Assembly: GCF_014649815.1 (NCBI RefSeq)
Contig: NZ_BMTT01000022.1
Coordinates: 18,542 to 82,541, forward strand
Reading direction: 5' to 3'
Origin: Streptomyces mutabilis
GTDB lineage: Bacteria; Actinomycetota; Actinomycetes; Streptomycetales; Streptomycetaceae
DNA length: 64,000 nucleotides
A program made the translations under genes and the position numbers. This document shows positions 46,805-58,191 of this stretch, piece by piece; position 1 is the stretch's first letter; every line of letters starts with the position of its first letter. The notes beneath the pieces were generated by a model, which saw only the letters and a list, made by a program, of their open reading frames with translations, was not told where the DNA came from and searched no databases.

Positions 46805-47680
46805 ATGCGCCCGCAGGCCCGGCAACGTTGTCACGCCGCCCTTACCGGACTCGCCGCCCTCACCCTCGCCCTCGCCGGTCCGTTCGCCCAGGCCGCCCCC
46901 GCGGCCGAGACCTGGACCGAGGTGGGTTACGACCGCGCCGACCCGCTGACCGAGAGCCAGGGCCTGGCCTCGGTCGAGGTCCCGGTCGGCAGCCCCAACC
47001 GCTACACCGGCATCGGCACCATCCCGCTGAGCCTCAGCGCCAGGGGCTGGAACCACGTCGGCGACCCCGACGCCTCCTACGACGGCCACTACGTCGAGCC
47101 CTACCAGCGGGACGACGGGAACGCCAAGATGTTCCGCGTGCAGGCGCCCGACGGCAGCTGGTCGGAGTACGTGCACACGCTGAGCCCCGGCGAGGCGCTG
47201 AACAACTCCTGGTCCGCCATCTCGCCGGACGGACAGTGGATGCTTTCGGGCGAGTGGGGCACCATGAACCGGCTGCTGGTCTTCCCGGCGCCCGGCGTCA
47301 ACCCGGCCACCGCCCCCTCGGCGAACCTCCCGCAGGCGGCCACCGTCCACTTGGACCACGCCGTGCGCGACGTCCAGGGCTGTGACTTCCTCGACGCGGA
47401 TACGCTGCTGTGCTCCTCCGACGACCCCGCGGGCACCCTGTTCGGCATCACCAAACCGCTGCTGCGCATCGACCTGTCCGCTGCGCCGAACGGCACCGCG
47501 GACATCGCCGGCCGCGTCACCGCCCTGCGGCAGCTGCCCCTGCGCAGTGCCTGCTCCGGCACCTTCGAGGCGGAGGGCATCGACTACGACCGCCGCACCG
47601 GCACCCTGCGCGTGATCGTCGTGTCGCCGGGTTTCTGTGTGCTGACCGACAGCAAGACCTACCGCTTCACCCAGGGCTGA
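46805..47680 (+). CDS. Secreted protein of unknown function
   Basis: 291 residues from an ATG with GAGGAG nine bases upstream. The signal peptide is CHAALTGLAALTLALAGPFA with a likely cut after AQA. The mature part has propeller-like pieces (SPDGQWMLSGEWGTMNRLLV, GIDYDRRTGTLRVIVVSPGF) and four cysteines that could form disulfides (CDFLDADTLLC, SACSGTFEAEG, GFCVLTDSKTY). The repeats suggest a small beta-propeller. No enzyme motif was recognised. Upstream is the divergent phosphatase gene 281 bp away; downstream a small hypothetical gene. Confidence 0.75.
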   Translation: MRPQARQRCHAALTGLAALTLALAGPFAQAAPAAETWTEVGYDRADPLTESQGLASVEVPVGSPNRYTGIGTIPLSLSARGWNHVGDPDASYDGHYVEPYQRDDGNAKMFRVQAPDGSWSEYVHTLSPGEALNNSWSAISPDGQWMLSGEWGTMNRLLVFPAPGVNPATAPSANLPQAATVHLDHAVRDVQGCDFLDADTLLCSSDDPAGTLFGITKPLLRIDLSAAPNGTADIAGRVTALRQLPLRSACSGTFEAEGIDYDRRTGTLRVIVVSPGFCVLTDSKTYRFTQG

Positions 47681-47750
47681 CCCGTGCCGGTAGTGCTCGG
47701 CCCCGGGTGGTGCTTTTCTGGGGGTATGGGCCACGAGAGGAGCGATCACG

Positions 47751-48119
47751 ATGGCCGGTGAGCGACTGCATCCCGAGTCCGTCTCCGTGGAGCTGAGCGG
47801 GTGCAGCAAGGAGGATGCCCGAACCGTGTTCGACGCCCTGTGTGCGTGCTTCTCGTCCGACCGCCGCTCGGACGATGTGCCCCGGGACTGCCACGAGGTC
47901 CGCCCCACCGTGTGGCTCGGCACGTTCGACGTGGCCGACGCCCACGGCGGATGCGACCCCGCCCGGCTCACGGCGTCCGTCGAGGCCGACGTGCAGGGCG
48001 GCTACTGGGCGATCGAGCGTTTCCGCACCACCCTGGACTCCCTGTTCACCGTGCACGACCTGAGCACGGTCTCCGGCGACCAGGAGCGGGAACTGCACGT
48101 CCGGCTGGAGAGCCACTGA
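47751..48119 (+). CDS. Small conserved hypothetical protein
   Basis: 122 residues with GAGAGGAG before the ATG. Soluble, acidic, with a pattern reminiscent of a ferredoxin-like ligand fold (RLHPESVSVELSGCSKEDAR, TVWLGTFDVADA, LTASVEADVQGGYWAIERFR). No family was recalled with certainty. Codon use is normal for the genome and length is plausible, so it is likely real. It ends 31 bp before the 40-bp palindrome. Confidence 0.65.
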   Translation: MAGERLHPESVSVELSGCSKEDARTVFDALCACFSSDRRSDDVPRDCHEVRPTVWLGTFDVADAHGGCDPARLTASVEADVQGGYWAIERFRTTLDSLFTVHDLSTVSGDQERELHVRLESH

Positions 48120-48150
48120 CGTGAGCCCGCCGCCGGGGCGGTGTGGTGTG

Positions 48151-50248
<2,098 letters not shown>

Positions 50249-50279
50249 GCGGTGCGTGGGCCGTCCCTAGGATGAGCCC

Positions 50280-50834
50280 ATGTCACTCCCGCACGCGATC
50301 CTCACCGCCCTGGTCGAAAAGCCGTCGTCGGGGCTGGAGCTGACCCGCCGGTTCGACAGGTCGATCGGCTACTTCTGGTCGGCCACGCACCAGCAGATCT
50401 ATCGCGAGCTGGGAAAACTGGAGGCCGACGGCCTGATCCGGGCCTTGCCCGGTCAGCAGCCGGCCCGCGGGCAGAAGAAGTCCTACGAGGTGCTGCCCGC
50501 GGGCCGTGACGAACTGGCCCGCTGGACCGCCACCTCGCAGGACCCCAAGCCCCTGCGGGACGCGATGCTGTTGCGGCTGCGGGCCGCGGCCGTGGTCGGC
50601 ACCAGCGGTATCGAGGCGGATCTGCGCCGCCATCTGGAGCTGCACGAGAGGCAGTTGGCCGAGTACAAGGAGATCGAGGAGCGCGACTTCCCGCCCGGCA
50701 GGGACAGTACGGAGGACCGACTGCGGCACCTGGTGCTGCGCGCGGGCATCGATCTGGAGACCTTCTGGACCCAGTGGCTCGGACACGCCCTGGCGGAGTT
50801 CGCCGGACTGACGGACGGCGAAGGGCGGGGCTGA
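50280..50834 (+). CDS. PadR-family transcriptional regulator
   Basis: 184 residues. The winged helix is HAILTALVEKPSSGLELTRR, GYFWSATHQQIYRELGKLEA, DGLIRALPGQQPARGQKKSY. The C-terminal PadR dimerisation helices (vir_act_alpha_C type) include LRHLVLRAGIDLETFWTQWL. It lies 31 bp after fadH with no terminator between, so the two probably share the promoter next to the 40-bp palindrome and this protein may repress it. The ligand is unknown; acyl-CoA or aromatic acid would fit. Confidence 0.85.
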   Translation: MSLPHAILTALVEKPSSGLELTRRFDRSIGYFWSATHQQIYRELGKLEADGLIRALPGQQPARGQKKSYEVLPAGRDELARWTATSQDPKPLRDAMLLRLRAAAVVGTSGIEADLRRHLELHERQLAEYKEIEERDFPPGRDSTEDRLRHLVLRAGIDLETFWTQWLGHALAEFAGLTDGEGRG

Positions 50835-50916
50835 GCACACCACGGCTCAGTGCCGGTACAGCTCGCAATGGGTACGTCTCGGGGAACCCGGTACGTCTGG
50901 GAACACCCCATACGGC

Positions 50917-51468
50917 TCAGAACCGGTAGGGCTTCGAACGCCGGCGCAGGAACCAGGCCGCCCCGATGGCGCCGGTGCCGACCAGCGCGCCGCCCGCCAC
51001 CAGGGTGGCCGTGCCGTAGTCCTGGACGGCCCCGCCGAGACCGCCCAGGACACCGCGTGACGCCGAGGCCGAGGGGGAGGGGGAGGCGGAGCGGCTGGGC
51101 GAAGGAGAGGGCGCGGCAGAGACGATGACGGTCTGGGTGCCGGCGGTGCTGTTGTTGGAGCACATGACGATGACGGTGTAGGTGCCCGGGCTGATCTCCG
51201 ACCAGCTGGCGCCCTGCCCGGTGCTGTTCCCGCTCAGCGCTACCTGGCGCCCCTGGGCGAAGTCCCCCTGACTACCGGTGATCAGCGAGGCGGTGCCCCA
51301 GCTGCCGTTGAGCTGGGCGCATGCGGTGGTCGTGACCGACACGGTGGTCCCGGTGGTGCTCACGGAGATCCCCGGACCGGCGGAGGCCGGACCGGCGGCC
51401 AGGGTGACGGGCAGCGCGGCGGCTGCCACGGTCAGGCCGCAGCGGATAAGTGGCGAAGAGATGCGCAT
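50917..51468 (-). CDS. Secreted, membrane-tethered surface protein
   Basis: 183 residues from the ATG at 51468. Signal peptide with cut after TLAAGPASA. The mature part is a Ser/Thr-rich beta domain (GISVSTTGTTVSVTTTACAQ) with one likely disulfide (TTAC with VIVMC). A Pro/Ser linker (PSPSPSRSASPSPSASA) leads to a C-terminal transmembrane helix (TLVAGGALVGTGAIGAAWFL) and RRRSKPYRF tail. There is no LPxTG, so it is retained by the helix itself. Function unknown; similar proteins are numerous in Streptomyces. Confidence 0.75.
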   Translation of the reverse strand: MRISSPLIRCGLTVAAAALPVTLAAGPASAGPGISVSTTGTTVSVTTTACAQLNGSWGTASLITGSQGDFAQGRQVALSGNSTGQGASWSEISPGTYTVIVMCSNNSTAGTQTVIVSAAPSPSPSRSASPSPSASASRGVLGGLGGAVQDYGTATLVAGGALVGTGAIGAAWFLRRRSKPYRF

Positions 51469-51651
51469 GTGGACTGCCCTCCGGCGGCACGGTCGGCGGT
51501 ACGTCCTGTGCGCCGCCGAGACCGGAAACGCCCGTGCTGCCTCACGGGAAGCCAACAGGGCGGCGCCCGTACGCGCATGCCGAGCGCGACCGCCCAGGTG
51601 ACGCGTACCACGCCCGGGCGCCGGCCGTACCGGTGCACGGCCGTACCGGTG

Positions 51652-52671
51652 TCACCCGCCCGCGCCCGTCGTCACCTTCCGTTCCGCCGAGAAGCCGCCC
51701 CAGGTGCCGTCCGACAGCCGGGCCCGGACACGCACCCGGTGCGTGACGCCCGCCTCCGACCCCACGTAGAAGCTGTACTCGGCCCGTTCGCGAGGCGCGT
51801 CGTCGCCGTAGACGAGGGACGTCGCCGGACGGCCGTCCAGATGGATCTGATACTCAGTGATCACACCGTCCGTGCGCGGCGGGTTCCAGGTGAGGTCGAT
51901 GTGGTACGCCCCGTCGGTGAGGCGGGATGCCGCGCGCAGGTCCGTGGGTGCGGTGACGCGGCCGTCGTCGGAGCCAGGCGTGGTGAGCCGTACGACGGCG
52001 CCGGCGGGGGAGACGTTGTCGGCGGCGTCCCGCGCCCGGACCGTGAAGGAGTAGCGGGTGCCCGCGCGCAGTCCCGTGACCACGGCCGCCGTCTGCCCGC
52101 CTCCCACGCTGTGGATCTTCGTACCGCCCTGATGGACGTCGTACGACACCACCCCGCGGTCGTCGGTCGCGGCCGACCAGGTCAGTTGGACCGCCCGGCT
52201 GCCCACCGCCCGGCCGCGGGTGTGCGCCGGGCGGGTGGGTGCCGAGTCGTCGGTGACGGCGGCGGGGGTCGTCACCCGCACCTCCCGGCTGCGTGGGCCG
52301 GGGCGCCCGTCGGCGTCGCGGGCCCGCACGGTGAAGGCGTAGGCCGTCGAGGGGCGCAGCCGGGTGACGTCCACCATGCGTTCGGCGGCGGGCACCTCCT
52401 CGACCAGCGTGCCGCCGCGGTACACCTCGTACGTCTCGACCCCGTCGACCGCGTTCCACATCACGTGCACGGTCGTCGCGCTGCCCGCCTCGGCGGTGAC
52501 GCCCGTCGGCGCCCCGGGCGGCGGGCCGCTGCCCTCGCCGTCGGCACCCGTGGCCCAGCCGCAGGAGGCGACCAGGGTGAGAGTCCCGCAGAGCAGGGCG
52601 CAGCGGTGCAGGATGCGCGGGAGGCGGGCGGGTACGGGGGAGGGGGCGGCGGGAACGGGGACGTCTCGCAC
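51652..52671 (-). CDS. Lipoprotein with three fibronectin type III domains
   Basis: 339 residues from a GTG at 52671 with GGAGG eight bases upstream. The N-terminus has a lipoprotein-like signal (ILHRCALLCGTLTLVASC). Three FN3 domains follow, at about residues 55-140 (GAPTGVTAEAGSATTVHVMW), 145-235 (RAVQLTWSAATDDRGVVSYD) and 240-335 (APTDLRAASRLTDGAYHIDL), each with the YEV/SFTVRARDA strand pattern. FN3 modules often link carbohydrate-active enzymes; here no catalytic domain is attached. The dre-like palindrome at 52733 lies 62 bp upstream, and the chitosanase gene is divergent. Confidence 0.8.
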   Translation of the reverse strand: MRDVPVPAAPSPVPARLPRILHRCALLCGTLTLVASCGWATGADGEGSGPPPGAPTGVTAEAGSATTVHVMWNAVDGVETYEVYRGGTLVEEVPAAERMVDVTRLRPSTAYAFTVRARDADGRPGPRSREVRVTTPAAVTDDSAPTRPAHTRGRAVGSRAVQLTWSAATDDRGVVSYDVHQGGTKIHSVGGGQTAAVVTGLRAGTRYSFTVRARDAADNVSPAGAVVRLTTPGSDDGRVTAPTDLRAASRLTDGAYHIDLTWNPPRTDGVITEYQIHLDGRPATSLVYGDDAPRERAEYSFYVGSEAGVTHRVRVRARLSDGTWGGFSAERKVTTGAGG

Positions 52672-52732
52672 GGCGCTGCCTCCGGGGTGGGTTCGGGCCG
52701 GGCTTGGGGGCCGGCTGCAAATGTGGCGGCAA

Positions 52733-52744
52733 TGGTCCGGACCA
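52733..52744. promoter_or_regulatory. dre-like palindrome TGGTCCGGACCA
   Basis: A perfect 12-bp palindrome close to the DasR core TGGTCTAGACCA, with an AA-rich left flank, between the divergent FN3 lipoprotein and GH75 chitosanase genes. DasR controls chitin and chitosan use in Streptomyces, so the context fits, though the centre CG instead of TA weakens it. Confidence 0.5.
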
Positions 52745-53074
52745 ATATGCCGTCAGTGACGCGCTCACATCAAGGGGGCGTCGTGGGTGGCCCCGGGCCG
52801 AGTCTCGTATGCTGAAGCATCTCGCGACCGAAGTTCCCGGGCGAGTGGGGGAGTTCGGGTCCGTGGCGCGGACCGCTGTCGTCGCTTATGCCGCGCCGGC
52901 GCGGGCGGCCGGGCGGGCCGGAGCCGGTACGGCGCCGGCCCGCCCGCCCCCGGTCGCCTGCGCGGAACGCCGCCGCTGTGTGCACCGTCTGGCCGACAAA
53001 AGGTGGCGGCGTGAGTGATTCGGGGACAGATGTGGCGGAGTGACCCGTCCATGTCCCCCAGGAGAGGCCACATC
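52745..53074. other. Intergenic region before the chitosanase gene
   Basis: No convincing gene. A short plus-strand frame from 52809 (LKHLATEVPGRVGEFGSVAR and on) is possible but has no ribosome site. ATGTGGCGG occurs at 53029-53037, and the same nonamer is at 52721-52729 on the other side of the dre-like palindrome. Confidence 0.3.
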
Positions 53075-53920
53075 GTGCGTGTCCAGTCGCTGACGCTGGT
53101 CGCGGCCAGCGCCGCCCTGCTCGCCCCCACGACGTTCCCCGACGCTCCGCCCCCGACCCGGCCCGGGCCCCAGGCCCAGTTCCGCTCCGGCCACCAGTCC
53201 CAGAGCGGACCCGCCCGCGCGGACCGGTCCGGCCCGCGGATGGGACCGGTACCGCAGCCGCAGACCGGGCCGGTCCCGCGGGCCGGCATCCGCCCCGGAC
53301 GCGGGGCCGCACCCGGAGAGGACGGCCGTGACGAGGGAGCCGTCAGCGCCGCCGACCTGCTGGCACGGGTGCGAGACTGCGAGCCCGTCTCGGAGGGGCG
53401 CTACCGCAGCGACGCCGGAGCGCCGGCCGACATCCCGGTCTGCGGCGCGCGAGACGCCGTGTACTGGAAGGCCGACCTGGACGTCGACTGCGACGGCCGG
53501 CCCGGCGACCACTGCAACAGCCGCACCGACCCGCATTTCACACCCGCCACCGCCTACACCCAGTCGGACGGCCGCCCCCTGGACGCCGAACGCCTGCCCT
53601 ACGTCGTCGTGCCGGAACCCAGCGACATCTGGGACCACCGTGAGCACGAGGTCCACGGCGGATCGGTCGCGGCCGTCGTCCACGGTGACCGGGTGCGGTA
53701 CGCCGTCGTCGGCGACATCGGCCCGCGCCGGCTCATCGGCGAGGCCTCCTACGCCGCCGCGAAGTCGCTCGGCATCCCCGCCGACCCGCACGCGGGCGGC
53801 ACCGACTCCGGCGTGACGTACATCGTCTTCAAGGACAGTGAGGTCGAGCCGATCGAGGACCAGGCCGCCGCCCAGGAGACGGGGGAGCGGCTCGCGCGGG
53901 AGTTCGTGGACGGTCGGTGA
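53075..53920 (+). CDS. Secreted GH75 chitosanase
   Basis: 281 residues from a GTG at 53075 with AGGAGAGG seven bases upstream; ATGs at 53015 and 53051 are less favoured. The signal peptide is SLTLVAASAALLAPTTF, followed by an unusually long Pro/Gln-rich linker (about residues 25-80). The GH75 domain (about 85-280) has YWKADLDVDCDGRPGDHCNS, TAYTQSDGRPLDAERLPYVV and VGDIGPRRLIGEASYAAAKS, with catalytic acids in DLDVDCDGR and VGDIGP. It hydrolyses chitosan outside the cell. Expression may be under DasR through the palindrome 330 bp upstream. Monocistronic. Confidence 0.85.
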   Translation: MRVQSLTLVAASAALLAPTTFPDAPPPTRPGPQAQFRSGHQSQSGPARADRSGPRMGPVPQPQTGPVPRAGIRPGRGAAPGEDGRDEGAVSAADLLARVRDCEPVSEGRYRSDAGAPADIPVCGARDAVYWKADLDVDCDGRPGDHCNSRTDPHFTPATAYTQSDGRPLDAERLPYVVVPEPSDIWDHREHEVHGGSVAAVVHGDRVRYAVVGDIGPRRLIGEASYAAAKSLGIPADPHAGGTDSGVTYIVFKDSEVEPIEDQAAAQETGERLAREFVDGR

Positions 53921-54039
53921 AGCACGTGAGTCCCGATGCCGGGGACTTCTGACGAACCACCGTCCGCGCCCGCCCGAGCGCGGAGGCGGGGCGGGAAGTG
54001 CCCTCCCCGCCCCGCCTCCCGGCGCATGCGACGTGCCGG

Positions 54040-54450
54040 TCAGGCCTTCCGGTAGGAGTATGCCTCCGCGGCGGCCGACTCCACGGTCGCGAGGTCGGCG
54101 CCCGTCGCGGCCGTGACGACCGCGGCCACCGCGCCCTCCACGAACGGGGCGTCCACCAGGCGCGTGTTCTCGGGAAGTTCGTCGCCCTCGGCGAGCAGCG
54201 CCTTCACCGTGAGGACCGCGCTGCCGAGGTCGGTGAGGACGGCGACCCCGGCGCCCCGGTCCACCGACGCGGCAGCCGCCGACACCAGCTCGGAACTGGT
54301 ACCGAACTCCCCGGACGTGGTCCCGCCCGCCGGAGCGACGGGCACGGCGACGCCGCCGCCGGAGAGGGCCTTGGCGAGTTCCGCCACCGAGGCGGCGACC
54401 TGGGCGCTGTGCGACACCAGTACGATCCCGACCAGCTTCTCGTCACTCAC
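54040..54450 (-). CDS. dhaM: Dihydroxyacetone kinase phosphotransfer subunit DhaM
   Basis: 136 residues from a GTG at 54450 that overlaps the dhaL stop by 8 bp. This is a single PTS EIIA-mannose-type domain, with active-site histidine H14 in GIVLVSHSAQVAASVAELA and GAGVAVLTDLGSAVLTVKAL. E. coli DhaM has extra HPr and EI domains; actinobacterial DhaM has only this domain and takes phosphate from the general PTS. Third gene of the dhaKLM operon. Confidence 0.9.
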   Translation of the reverse strand: MSDEKLVGIVLVSHSAQVAASVAELAKALSGGGVAVPVAPAGGTTSGEFGTSSELVSAAAASVDRGAGVAVLTDLGSAVLTVKALLAEGDELPENTRLVDAPFVEGAVAAVVTAATGADLATVESAAAEAYSYRKA

Positions 54451-55042
54451 CGGCGGCCTCCTCCAGCGCGGCGACGAGCAGTGCGGCAGAGGTGGCGCCG
54501 GGGTCCTGGTGCCCGATACTGCGCTCACCGAGATAGCTCGCCCTGCCCTTGCGGGCCTGCATCGGAGTGGTCGCCTCGGCCCCCTCCTTCGCCGCCGCAC
54601 GAGCCGCGGCGAAGGAGTCACCGAGGGCGTCCACGGCGGGCACGAGGGTGTCGATCATGGTTTTGTCGCCCGGCTGGGCGCCGCCGAGCGTCCGGACCGC
54701 GTCCACGCCCGTCCGCAACGCTTCCGCCAGCTGCTCCGGGCTCACTTCGGTGGCGTCGCCCAGAGCCTTGCCGGTACGGCGCAGCAACGTCCCGTACAGC
54801 GGCCCCGAGGCGCCGCCGACCGTCGAGATCAGCTGCCGTCCGGCGAGGGTGAGGACCGAGCCGGGCGTGTCCGGTGCCTCCTTCTCCAGCGTGGCCGTCA
54901 CGGCCGTGAACCCGCGCTGGAGGTTGCTGCCGTGGTCGGCGTCGCCGATGGGCGAGTCGAGGGCGGTGAGCCGATCCGCCTCGCGGTCGACCAGCGCGGC
55001 GGTCGCCGTCATCCAACGGCGGAAGAAGTCGGCGTCGAGCAC
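54443..55042 (-). CDS. dhaL: Dihydroxyacetone kinase ADP-binding subunit DhaL
   Basis: 199 residues from a GTG at 55042. The Mg-ADP site is LTALDSPIGDADHGSNLQRG with three aspartates, followed by SVLTLAGRQLISTVGGASGP and GDKTMIDTLVPAVDALGD. DhaL carries ADP, which is rephosphorylated by DhaM and used on dihydroxyacetone bound to DhaK. It lies 49 bp downstream of dhaK and overlaps dhaM. Confidence 0.93.
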   Translation of the reverse strand: MLDADFFRRWMTATAALVDREADRLTALDSPIGDADHGSNLQRGFTAVTATLEKEAPDTPGSVLTLAGRQLISTVGGASGPLYGTLLRRTGKALGDATEVSPEQLAEALRTGVDAVRTLGGAQPGDKTMIDTLVPAVDALGDSFAAARAAAKEGAEATTPMQARKGRASYLGERSIGHQDPGATSAALLVAALEEAAGE

Positions 55043-55091
55043 AGGATCTCCTTGCCTGGTAGGTACGTTCCGATCCTTTCCCCGTTCACCG

Positions 55092-56084
55092 TCACATGCC
55101 CCACCTCAGGGCCGGTGTCCGCACCGGCGCGTCCCAGAGTCCGAGCAGCTCCTCGTCGATTTCGCACAGGGTGACCGACGCGCCGGCCATGTCCAGTGAG
55201 GTCACGTAGTTGCCGACGAGGGTGCGGGCGACGGCGACGCCACGCTCGCCCAGCACTCGCTGCACCTCGGCGTTGAAGCCGTACAGCTCCAGCAGCGGCG
55301 TGGCCCCCATGCCGTTGACCAGTACCAGTACGGGGTTGCTCGGGTCGAGGTCGGGCAGTACCGCGTCCACTGCGGCCTCGGCGATCTCGCCCGACGTCAT
55401 CATCGGGCGCCGCTCCCGGCCGGGCTCCCCGTGGATGCCGATGCCCAGCTCCAGTTCACCGGCCGGCAGGTCGAAGGTGGGGCTGCCCTTGGCGGGCGTG
55501 GTGCAGGCGCCGAGCGCGACCCCGAAACTGCGGGAACGGTCGTTCACCCGGCGGGCGATCGACTCCACTTGCTCCAGCGGCCGGCCTTCGTCCGCCGCCG
55601 CCCCGGCGATCTTCTCCACGAATAGCGTCGCACCCGTGCCGCGTCGCCCGGCCGTGTACAGGCTGTCCGTCACCGCCACGTCGTCGTTGACCAGCACCTT
55701 GGCCACCTGGATGCCCTCGTCCTCGGCCAGCTCGGCGGCCATGTCGAAGTTGAGCACGTCACCGGTGTAGTTCTTGACGACGAACAGCACTCCGGCCCCG
55801 CCGTCCACGGCCGCCGCGGCCCGCACCATCTGGTCCGGCACCGGCGAGGTGAACACCTCACCCGGACAGGCCGCCGACAGCATCCCCGGCCCCACGAACC
55901 CACCGTGCAGCGGCTCGTGCCCGGAGCCGCCGCCGGACACCAGGGCCACTTTCCCGGCGACGGGAGCGTCCCGCCGCACGATCACCCGGTTCTCGATGTC
56001 CACCGTCAACTCGGGATGGGCGGCCGCCATACCGCGCAGCGCGTCCGCGACCACGGTCTCGGGGACATTGATGAGCATCCTCAT
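55092..56084 (-). CDS. dhaK: Dihydroxyacetone kinase substrate-binding subunit DhaK
   Basis: 330 residues with CCAGGAGG before the ATG. Motifs are ALVSGGGSGHEPLHGGFVGP, VLFVVKNYTGDVLNFDMAAE and the substrate-linking histidine H218 in LGIGIHGEPG, which forms a hemiaminal with dihydroxyacetone. Ends LDMAGASVTLCEIDEELLGL. First gene of dhaKLM. Dihydroxyacetone phosphate feeds the triose pool used by the GapDH gene in the same window. Confidence 0.95.
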   Translation of the reverse strand: MRMLINVPETVVADALRGMAAAHPELTVDIENRVIVRRDAPVAGKVALVSGGGSGHEPLHGGFVGPGMLSAACPGEVFTSPVPDQMVRAAAAVDGGAGVLFVVKNYTGDVLNFDMAAELAEDEGIQVAKVLVNDDVAVTDSLYTAGRRGTGATLFVEKIAGAAADEGRPLEQVESIARRVNDRSRSFGVALGACTTPAKGSPTFDLPAGELELGIGIHGEPGRERRPMMTSGEIAEAAVDAVLPDLDPSNPVLVLVNGMGATPLLELYGFNAEVQRVLGERGVAVARTLVGNYVTSLDMAGASVTLCEIDEELLGLWDAPVRTPALRWGM

Positions 56085-56107
56085 GGGTACCTCCTGGGAA
56101 GCCTAGC

Positions 56108-57408
56108 AGGCCAGTCAGTGACCTGCGTCTTTGCTGGTCAGAGTGGGTAGGGGCGGTTTTCGATCTTGGCGGTCCGTGGCGGCTTGAAGCGGATTCTGGC
56201 GGTACTGATGCTGACTCAATGCTGACTTCGGTGACGGCTCGTCAGGTCATCCGTCGGACGGTCGGGTGCGGCTTGGTCGGGTTCCCCGCTGTCGCAGTAT
56301 CGGCCTTGCGGCAGCGAAGGTCACGCGCCAGAACGGCATGGGCGCGCCCAGGTCCCGAAACGGGCTGTGCCGGATGTCGGCGTCTTGTGGGCCTTGGCCA
56401 GCAGGTCGCTGGTTGAGCAGGTCCCCTGGTGAACTGTTCAAGCTTGCTTGACGTGAGTGTGCGCCGTGGTCGGGGAACCGTGCAGGTAGTACTTCAACTG
56501 GAAGGAGATCCGCACCCGGGCCCGTGCGTGGTGCCGATGCCCTGGTCCCCGCCTACCCGTGAACCACCTCCGCACGCGGACGCCTGCGCCCGCTGCTCGG
56601 CGCCTACATATACGAGGGCGACCGCCCTGCAGTTCCGAGCTGTCGTGCGAAACGGGCCAGAACCAACGCGAACGCTGTCCGCTGCATAGTCGCTGGCGGC
56701 GCCCCGATCTGCACAGCCCTGGAGTTGGTCGCCGCCGACCTCGATCAGGCAGCCCGCGAAGTAGACCTGCTTCTCGTTCCCTTATGGCTGCCCCCGGACC
56801 GTGGCCACGACAACCCTTTGCCTCGCTGGGCCGTCCGCACCGCCCCCACTGGCACCACGGGACCCCACCGCCACAGCAGATACCGGGCGCATCGAACTTC
56901 TGGCTGGTTCCCCGGGGCCCTGCCACGGCCGCGATACGGCGCTGCTCACAACGATTCGATCTACTCGCCCGGCTCTCCAGTACGCAGGAGGCGCCGGCCG
57001 CCGACGACTAGCGGGCTGTACGGTCGCACGGCGCACGGGCCTCCGGAGTGGTCGCCGCCTGCGGAATCGCGAGCGTGCACGCGGCACAGGCGTCGGCGAG
57101 CTGCCAGGTCCGGCCCCGGTCCGCCGGGATCAGCACCAGTTGCTCCGAGCCCTGCTCTCGCCCAGAGGAGCCAGGAGCTTCGCGGGACCACGTGGAGGGG
57201 GTGGAGTGCCGCTCCGCGGCACCGTGCCCTGCTCTCCGCTACCTGCGCGAAGCAGGGGAGGGCTGCCGGGCGGGCAGGGCCAAGGCGGCCTGAACGGGAG
57301 ATAGCTCGAGTCGGTCGGAGTGTCAGTGGCCGCCGCCATACTCAGAAGACGCGCACCTGGCCTTGAGGCGCATATCCAGGAATCAGCCCTCGACCGAGTA
57401 GGAACGAA
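56108..57408. other. Gene-poor, low-bias stretch
   Basis: About 1.3 kb with weaker third-position GC bias than the flanks and no recognisable gene on either strand. A short plus-strand frame around 56535-56700 (PPHADACARCSAP) has a CxxC-like look but no start or family. ATGCTGACT appears twice at 56208 and 56219. The character suggests old, decayed or acquired DNA. Confidence 0.45.
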
Positions 57409-58191
57409 TTGACACCCGATCGCGACGCGGTGCCCGACCGCGACCTGGGCGCGTGGTCTACAGCCACAAGACACATGAGAAGCAGGCGGACATTTGTTTC
57501 ACTAAGCACCGTGCGGCAGCAGGGCGTCCTCACTGCTCTCACCGTGATCAGCTCGGGCGCCTTCCTTGCCGCAGTGGTCGGCCTGCTCATCGACACCCTC
57601 GTCTACATGAAGATCAGGGTCCGTGATGCTCATCCAGCCGACGTCGAATGGATGAGCAACAACACCGAGGGCTGGAAGGTCACCGTCGAGAAGCAGGGGG
57701 CCGGAGTTTCTTCCGGATCATCAGGAAATGAACCGCGCGCCACTTCGGTGACCTGCTCCCCGTCTCCCCCGTATGGAACACGAGGACTGCCTCGAGGGGC
57801 GGAACGAGGAAGGGTGCCCCTCCCGGAGACGGACGCGGTAGGCAAATCCGCCGCGCTGGATGTCATTCAGCGGAGCGGAGTGCTGCGCAGGCAGGGCGAC
57901 TTCGCGCACCAGGTAGGGGGCTCGGCGGTGTGGCGATCGTCCGTGCGGCGGTGCCGCACGGTTTCGTCGCACCGTCCTGTCCAGTGGCTTCAGCCGACGT
58001 ACCCCATGCGGCGGCTGATCTCCGCGGCGCCCTTGAGCAGCAGGGGAGCGAGCTCGTGGATGCGCTGCTCGGTGAAGCGGTATTCGGGGCCGGCGGCGCT
58101 GAGGGCGGCGATGACCTTGCCGTCGTGGGACCGGATCGGTGCCGCCAGGGCATGGAGCCCGATCTCGAATTCCTCCAGGGTCACCGAGTAG
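57409..58191 (+). CDS. Doubtful hypothetical membrane protein
   Basis: The frame from 57409 has normal codon bias only from about 57510 to 57720, giving a hydrophobic helix (TALTVISSGAFLAAVVGLLI) followed by ADVEWMSNNTEGWKVTVEKQ. After about 57750 the translation becomes low-complexity and runs antisense over the end of the iclR gene for 200 bp, so the real gene, if any, is shorter or broken. No family recognised. Confidence 0.25.
   Translation: MTPDRDAVPDRDLGAWSTATRHMRSRRTFVSLSTVRQQGVLTALTVISSGAFLAAVVGLLIDTLVYMKIRVRDAHPADVEWMSNNTEGWKVTVEKQGAGVSSGSSGNEPRATSVTCSPSPPYGTRGLPRGAERGRVPLPETDAVGKSAALDVIQRSGVLRRQGDFAHQVGGSAVWRSSVRRCRTVSSHRPVQWLQPTYPMRRLISAAPLSSRGASSWMRCSVKRYSGPAALRAAMTLPSWDRIGAARAWSPISNSSRVTE

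Noticed and set aside
52809-53018. Small plus-strand gene upstream of the chitosanase
   Set aside because: No ribosome site, no family and Ala/Arg-rich second half; kept only as a remark.
56208-56227. Repeated ATGCTGACT as an attachment site
   Set aside because: Only nine bases, no integrase or tRNA nearby.
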